Shown piece after piece: positions 59,896-64,000 of a DNA stretch of 64,000 nucleotides; the first letter of the stretch is position 1; each line of letters opens with the position of its first letter. Origin of the DNA: Collinsella aerofaciens. Its GTDB lineage: Bacteria; Actinomycetota; Coriobacteriia; Coriobacteriales; Coriobacteriaceae. The stretch lies in contig NZ_JAQLDU010000004.1 of NCBI RefSeq assembly GCF_028209625.1, forward strand, positions 62,001 through 126,000. The letters run 5' to 3'. The position numbers and the translations under genes were made by a program. The notes below the pieces were generated by a model. It was not told the origin of the DNA. It saw only the letters and a list, made by a program, of their open reading frames with translations, and did not search any database.

Positions 59896-60216
59896 TTATG
59901 CGGTGCGCCCCGAAGGCTCTTTGCGCATACCGCTCAGCGAGATCGAAATGGGACCCGACCGCGCGGTAGCAGTGAGTCGATCACCCTCAACCGACCCCGT
60001 GCATGTAAAGGGCGCCTTGCCCATCAAGACGTGGGAGATAGTACCCGAGAGCTCAAAGAAATCGCACTCAGCGCGGGCACCCGAGAGAGCGATATTGAGA
60101 CCCCTGACGTTTAGTACTGCCCTGAGCGCGCCGTTCACCCCATGTGAAAACGTCACCTCGCCGCGCTTGCTCCCCACCGGCGTCTGGGCCAAAACCACAT
60201 ACGTACCCTCAAGCAT
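59896..60216 (-). CDS. Small beta-strand-rich protein of unknown function
   Basis: A 106-residue protein whose start ATG (complement of 60214-60216) has GGAGGAGCC. The body alternates short strands, with repeated pattern: LEGTYVVLAQTPVGSKRGEV, then FELSGTISHVL and RSGPISISLSGMR. This looks like the small cytosolic beta-barrel families annotated only as hypothetical. It lies 47 bases after the alpha/beta hydrolase on the same strand and may be cotranscribed. No signal peptide or cysteine pair. Function unknown. Confidence 0.65.
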   Translation of the reverse strand: MLEGTYVVLAQTPVGSKRGEVTFSHGVNGALRAVLNVRGLNIALSGARAECDFFELSGTISHVLMGKAPFTCTGSVEGDRLTATARSGPISISLSGMRKEPSGRTA

Positions 60217-60263
60217 GGCTCCTCCTCTAAGCAGACTTTTTGAAACGGGCAAGTAGTCTACTT

Positions 60264-61163
60264 TTACATATGGCGCTCCAGGAAACGGAAGGCCAGGCGG
60301 ATCCAAGGACGGACTGCCACCTGCTTGTCCTCGTTGTCGACCGCGGTGTTGGCGTTGCCGAGCGAAAGGCCGTGACCGCCCTGGTCAAAGACGTGCATCT
60401 CGCAAGCGACGCCCTCCTCGGCCATGCGCTGCGCAAACGGATAGACCTGTGCGATCGGCGCTGTCTTGTCGTCGGACACGCCCCACACAAAGGTCGGCGG
60501 CATCTGGCGCGAAACATGCGTGGTAGGGCAAATGTCGGTCAGGTGCTCATCGGTCGCCTCGCCGCCCGTCACCATCGACAGATAGTCGTTGAGCAAATCG
60601 CGCCCTGTCTTGCCACCCGTCTTGGGCACGCGCAGGTCGATGCGCGGGTCACGCGTCTGCATATCGCGCACATAGGCAAGGTCGAGCAACGGATAGCCCA
60701 GCACCACGGCGTCGGGACGAATGTCGTCCGGACGCGCCCCGGCAAGTGCCGCGAAGGGGCCGGTCTTCCACTGCGTTGCCAGCGAGGCGCAAATCATGCC
60801 GCCAGCAGAAAAGCCCACGACGCACACGCGCTTGGGATCGACATGCCACTCGTCGGCATTCGCACGCACCGTGGCGACCATCTTGGCAAGATCTGCCTGG
60901 GGGTGCGGAAAGCTCACGTCACCCGTAGAACTTGTGACATAGTTGAGCACAAAGGCCTGGTAACCGTGATCCAAAAACGCAAACGCCACGGGATCCTGCT
61001 CATGCGGAGCGATATGCGTAAACGCACCTCCGCCGCAGATAATCACGGCAGGGCGGCGGCCATTCGGTTTATCGGGCAGCGGTTCGGCACCCAAATACGT
61101 AAACGTCGCCGGATATTCCTCGGTCGGCTCCTCGCCCCACAGCGCATGGTTCTCGACAATCAT
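60264..61163 (-). CDS. Alpha/beta hydrolase, BD-FAE/acetyl-xylan-esterase-like
   Basis: A 299-residue cytosolic esterase. The oxyanion motif CGGGAFTHIAPHEQDP is near residue 48, and the nucleophile is in GFSAGG. The acid is in SDDKTAP and the histidine in GHGLSLG. The pattern fits the BD-FAE/CE-type carbohydrate esterases that remove acetyl or aromatic groups from sugars. The ATG complement of 61161-61163 has AAGGGAG; the long upstream frame has no support. Substrate unproven. Confidence 0.85.
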   Translation of the reverse strand: MIVENHALWGEEPTEEYPATFTYLGAEPLPDKPNGRRPAVIICGGGAFTHIAPHEQDPVAFAFLDHGYQAFVLNYVTSSTGDVSFPHPQADLAKMVATVRANADEWHVDPKRVCVVGFSAGGMICASLATQWKTGPFAALAGARPDDIRPDAVVLGYPLLDLAYVRDMQTRDPRIDLRVPKTGGKTGRDLLNDYLSMVTGGEATDEHLTDICPTTHVSRQMPPTFVWGVSDDKTAPIAQVYPFAQRMAEEGVACEMHVFDQGGHGLSLGNANTAVDNEDKQVAVRPWIRLAFRFLERHM

Positions 61164-61407
61164 ATGTGCTCCCTTCGCGCAAATTAAGCGCCATTGTTTT
61201 TCGCCTTCAAGCGTACCCCACTTGAACCCGTGACGCAGAAACACGCCAGCAATAAGTTTCCCCTCAACTGATATATCACATAATCCCAGCTCAGAGGTAT
61301 CGCTGAGCAGCGTAGAATAGGGGGTGTTGACCAAGCCGCGAAACAGATATGAAACGTTTCCGGCAAACCAAACGCGCGATACGCGCCTATTTAAGTTGGA
61401 GGCAACT

Positions 61408-61971
61408 ATGGGTCTGCTCGATTCGCTTAAGTCCACCTTCACCTCGACCGGCGAGGCGTCCGTTCCGCCCGCAGCAAGCTTCGCCACCCGCGAAGGCGTC
61501 ATCTATGCCCCCGTCAACGGCGTGCTCGTCAGCCTGGACGAGGTTCCCGACGAGACGATCGCCTCGGGCATGCTTGGCCAGGGCTATGGCATCGAGCCCA
61601 TTACCGGCACCATCTATGCGCCCGCCAACGGCCGCATCGGCGCCACCACTGTCACCAACCACTCCATCGGCATGATTACCGAGGACGGTCTGCGCGTATT
61701 CATCCATGTTGGCCTGGGCACCGTGGAAATGAACGGCAAGGGTTTTGCCCGCTTTGTCGAGATGGGCGATGTGGTCAAGGCCGGCCAGCCGCTCATCAGC
61801 TTCGATCGCGAGGCCATCAAGGCCGCCGGCCACGAGGACATCGTGACCGTCATCGTCTCCGAGCTCGATCGTCTTAAGAGCATCGACCATGTCGGCGAGT
61901 CTGGAACGCTTATCGGCGGCAACCCGCTCGTCAAGCTTGGCGACCCGCTGCTGGTTGCCAAGACCAAGTAG
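61408..61971 (+). CDS. crr: PTS glucose-type EIIA component (Crr-like)
   Basis: A 187-residue stand-alone EIIA-Glc. The phospho-histidine is in [18 protein letters not shown] and the second active-site histidine in NHSIGMI. Its N-terminal 25 residues are a short linker ([20 protein letters not shown]). It may supply phosphate to lone IIC/IIB transporters such as the one at 24185 and act in catabolite control. The ATG follows TTGGAGGCAACT. It is followed by its own terminator. Confidence 0.9.
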   Translation: MGLLDSLKSTFTSTGEASVPPAASFATREGVIYAPVNGVLVSLDEVPDETIASGMLGQGYGIEPITGTIYAPANGRIGATTVTNHSIGMITEDGLRVFIHVGLGTVEMNGKGFARFVEMGDVVKAGQPLISFDREAIKAAGHEDIVTVIVSELDRLKSIDHVGESGTLIGGNPLVKLGDPLLVAKTK

Positions 61972-62008
61972 CCAGGCCCCGCGCCACACAGCCAAAAGGC
62001 ACCTCGTC

Positions 62009-62043
62009 AAGCGCCCGCGACCATTTGGCCGCGGGCGCTTTTC
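62009..62043 (+). terminator. Terminator after the EIIA gene
   Basis: AAGCGCCCGCG and CGCGGGCGCTT enclose a short loop, followed by TTT, 37 bases after the stop. Confidence 0.85.
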
Positions 62044-62152
62044 GTTTGAAAAACCATCCCGCCAATGCCCTATCTGTATAGCCCAAATGAGCCGAGCTGC
62101 TAGAATATCGAACTGTATGGATAACTATCATTCAACCGTTATGGGAGGATAC

Positions 62153-63556
62153 GTGAACCGCACCAAAATCGCGCAGCTCTATGCCGATGCCGAGTCGCTC
62201 GGCGGCCAGACCGTCACCGTCGCCGGCTGGGTCAAGTCCATCCGCGACATGAAGAACTTTGGCTTTGTTACGCTCAACGACGGCAGCTGCTTCCGCGACC
62301 TGCAGGTCGTCATGAACCGCGAGGCACTCGACAACTACGACGAGATCGCCCATCAAAACGTCTCGGCCGCACTCATTTGCACCGGCACCGTCAAGCTGAC
62401 CCCCGATGCGCCCCAGCCTTTCGAGCTTTCTGCCACCTCCATCGAGGTCGAGGGCGCGAGCGCCCCGGATTACCCGCTGCAGAAGAAGCGCGCAACCGTC
62501 GAGTTCCTGCGCACCCAGCAGCACCTGCGCCCGCGCACCAACCTGTTCCGTGCCGTGTTCCGCATCCGTTCTGTCGCGGCTGCCGCCATCCACCGCTTCT
62601 TCCAGGAGCAGGGCTTTGTCTACGTCAACACCCCTATCATCACCACGAGTGATTGCGAGGGCGCCGGCGAGATGTTCCGCGTGACCACGCTCGACCCCAA
62701 AAATCCGCCCCTCACCGAATCCGGCGAGGTTGACTGGAGCCAGGACTTCTTTGGAAAGCACGCGAGCCTTACCGTATCCGGTCAGCTCAACGCCGAGAAC
62801 TTCGCCATGGCCTTTGGCGACGTGTACACCTTTGGCCCCACCTTCCGCGCCGAAAACTCCAACACCACGCGCCACGCCGCCGAGTTTTGGATGATCGAGC
62901 CCGAGATGGCCTTTGCCGATCTGAACGACTACATGGACAACGCCGAGGCCATGCTCAAGTACGTCCTTAAGGACGTCATGGCAACCTGCCCCGACGAGCT
63001 CAATATGCTCAACAAGTTTGTGGACAAGGGCCTGCTCGAGCGCCTGGACCACGTGGCAAACTCCGACTTTGCCCGCGTCACCTATGCCGAGGCCGTCGAA
63101 ATCCTGGAGCAGGCCGTCGCCGCCGGTCACAAGTTTGACTATCCCGTGAGCTGGGGCATCGACCTGCAGACCGAGCACGAGCGCTTCCTGACCGAGGAGC
63201 ACTTTAAGCGACCGACTTTTGTGACCGACTACCCGGCTGAGATCAAGGCGTTCTACATGCGCATGAACGAGGACGGCAAGACCGTCGCCGCCGCCGACTG
63301 TCTGGTGCCGGGCATCGGCGAGATTATCGGCGGCTCCCAGCGCGAGGAGCGCCTGGATCTGCTCGAGGCCCGCATCAAGGACCTAGGCATGAATCCCGAG
63401 CAGTACAAGTACTACCTTGACCTGCGCCGCTACGGTTCCTGCAAGCACGCCGGCTACGGTCTGGGCTTCGAGCGCTTGGTCATGTATCTGACCGGTGTGG
63501 GCAACATCCGCGACGTCCTGCCGCACCCGCGCACCGTGGGCAACGCCGACTTCTAA
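62153..63556 (+). CDS. asnS: Asparagine-tRNA ligase
   Basis: A 467-residue class II tRNA synthetase, full length. The N-terminal OB-fold reads [20 protein letters not shown]. Motif 2 is [19 protein letters not shown] and motif 3 [13 protein letters not shown]. The GTG at 62153 with GGGAGGA six bases away is preferred over the ATG at 62141. It charges tRNA-Asn directly. Own terminator downstream. Confidence 0.96.
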   Translation: MNRTKIAQLYADAESLGGQTVTVAGWVKSIRDMKNFGFVTLNDGSCFRDLQVVMNREALDNYDEIAHQNVSAALICTGTVKLTPDAPQPFELSATSIEVEGASAPDYPLQKKRATVEFLRTQQHLRPRTNLFRAVFRIRSVAAAAIHRFFQEQGFVYVNTPIITTSDCEGAGEMFRVTTLDPKNPPLTESGEVDWSQDFFGKHASLTVSGQLNAENFAMAFGDVYTFGPTFRAENSNTTRHAAEFWMIEPEMAFADLNDYMDNAEAMLKYVLKDVMATCPDELNMLNKFVDKGLLERLDHVANSDFARVTYAEAVEILEQAVAAGHKFDYPVSWGIDLQTEHERFLTEEHFKRPTFVTDYPAEIKAFYMRMNEDGKTVAAADCLVPGIGEIIGGSQREERLDLLEARIKDLGMNPEQYKYYLDLRRYGSCKHAGYGLGFERLVMYLTGVGNIRDVLPHPRTVGNADF

Positions 63557-63603
63557 TCGTCGGACGCTAGCTCGCGTCGCCACACGCCAACGCTCATCGC
63601 ACA

Positions 63604-63638
63604 AGCGTCTCTCGACATCGGTCGAGAGACGCTTTTTT
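63604..63638 (+). terminator. Terminator after asnS
   Basis: AGCGTCTCTCGAC and GTCGAGAGACGCT are exact complements around ATCG, followed by six T. Confidence 0.92.
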
Positions 63639-63814
63639 CAACAGCATCCGTCAAGCTTTTGGCAAGTTTTTGGTCAGTTGAGCAGGGCTGTTGAAAACTC
63701 GAACCGCCGTTTGCCGACGGCCACCGACCGCCCAGAGTGCTCTGCGCCCCTGGGAAAGCCCCGCGTCCTAGGCTCCATACCGTCGCCACCCAAAACGGAA
63801 AGGACGTGGGCGCC

Positions 63815-64000
63815 ATGACCGAAACCGCTGTTGAAACTTACGAGACCACGACGAGGGGCGCCGCCTCGATGGCAGCCTATCGCGCCGTTCGCATCCTGCA
63901 ACTATTAAGCGAAAACACCGGCGAGGACAAGGCCATGCTTTCCGATGAGTTGATCCGGCGCCTCGCCCATCCCGACGACCCCGCCCGCATGCCCATCTCG
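63815..64000 (+). CDS. Helix-turn-helix regulator, probable WYL family, N-terminus only
   Basis: The first 62 residues of a protein cut by the right edge. The segment AAYRAVRILQLLSENTGEDK and LSDELIRRLAHPDD resembles the winged-helix start of WYL-domain regulators. The ATG at 63815 is ten bases after AAAGGA; a GTG at 63806 is too close. The sensor domain is outside the window, so the call is provisional. Confidence 0.55.
   Translation, partial: MTETAVETYETTTRGAASMAAYRAVRILQLLSENTGEDKAMLSDELIRRLAHPDDPARMPIS

Overview
The window looks like chromosome of a high-GC Coriobacteriia member, most likely Collinsella or a close relative. That call rests on remembered protein similarity (RpoBC, the FabK-type fatty-acid operon, FeoA-FeoB fusion, IS3 and IS200 relics) and on GC-rich codon use; no search was run. 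No tRNA, rRNA or CRISPR array was seen.

Layout. 1-5.7 kb: a cut ridA, a U32-family protein with an RluA-type pseudouridine synthase, and a Gfo/Idh oxidoreductase with a DeoR regulator. 6.2-15.2 kb: a block with an IS200/IS605 relic on the left and an IS3 relic plus a broken nucleosidase gene on the right. Between them lie a LevR-like regulator, a complete mannose-family PTS (IIB, IIC, IID, IIA), a GH172/DUF2961 glycosidase and a fructokinase-type ROK kinase. Together these read as import, cleavage and phosphorylation of a fructose- or arabinose-type oligosaccharide. 16-21.8 kb: ribosomal genes rplC-D-W-B-rpsS-rplV-rpsC-rplP-rpmC-rpsQ-rplN-rplX, missing rpsJ at the front and ending in a terminator after rplX. 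22-25.4 kb: histidine phosphatase, cation efflux protein and a lone PTS IIC. 25.4-34.6 kb: a complete type II fatty-acid operon (fabH-acpP-fabK-fabD-fabG-fabF-accB-fabZ-accC-accDA) facing birA, whose product biotinylates AccB. 35.7-39.1 kb: rpsL-rpsG-fusA-rpsJ. 39.4-40.9 kb: sigma factor and membrane partner. 41.1-51.6 kb: rpoC, rpoB, galU, rplL, rplJ with an L10 leader. 52-64 kb: aminotransferase, DNA glycosylase, alpha-amylase, MFS exporter, feoAB, alpha/beta hydrolase, PTS glucose IIA, asnS and the start of a probable WYL-type regulator.

Points most worth following: (1) RpoC carries a C-terminal helix-hairpin-helix segment resembling the alpha-subunit C-terminal domain; (2) two long perfect inverted repeats (41 and 33 bp arms) share a central CACATTAAGTG hairpin but not arm sequence, and each lies just upstream of a ribosomal-protein promoter; (3) a family of short intergenic palindromes shares a GGGAC/GTCCC word but has different arms; (4) the LevR-like regulator has lost the GAFTGA loop; (5) a repeated 19-bp operator-like sequence sits in the fab/birA divergent promoter; (6) the rplC and rplB promoters share a 25-bp motif.
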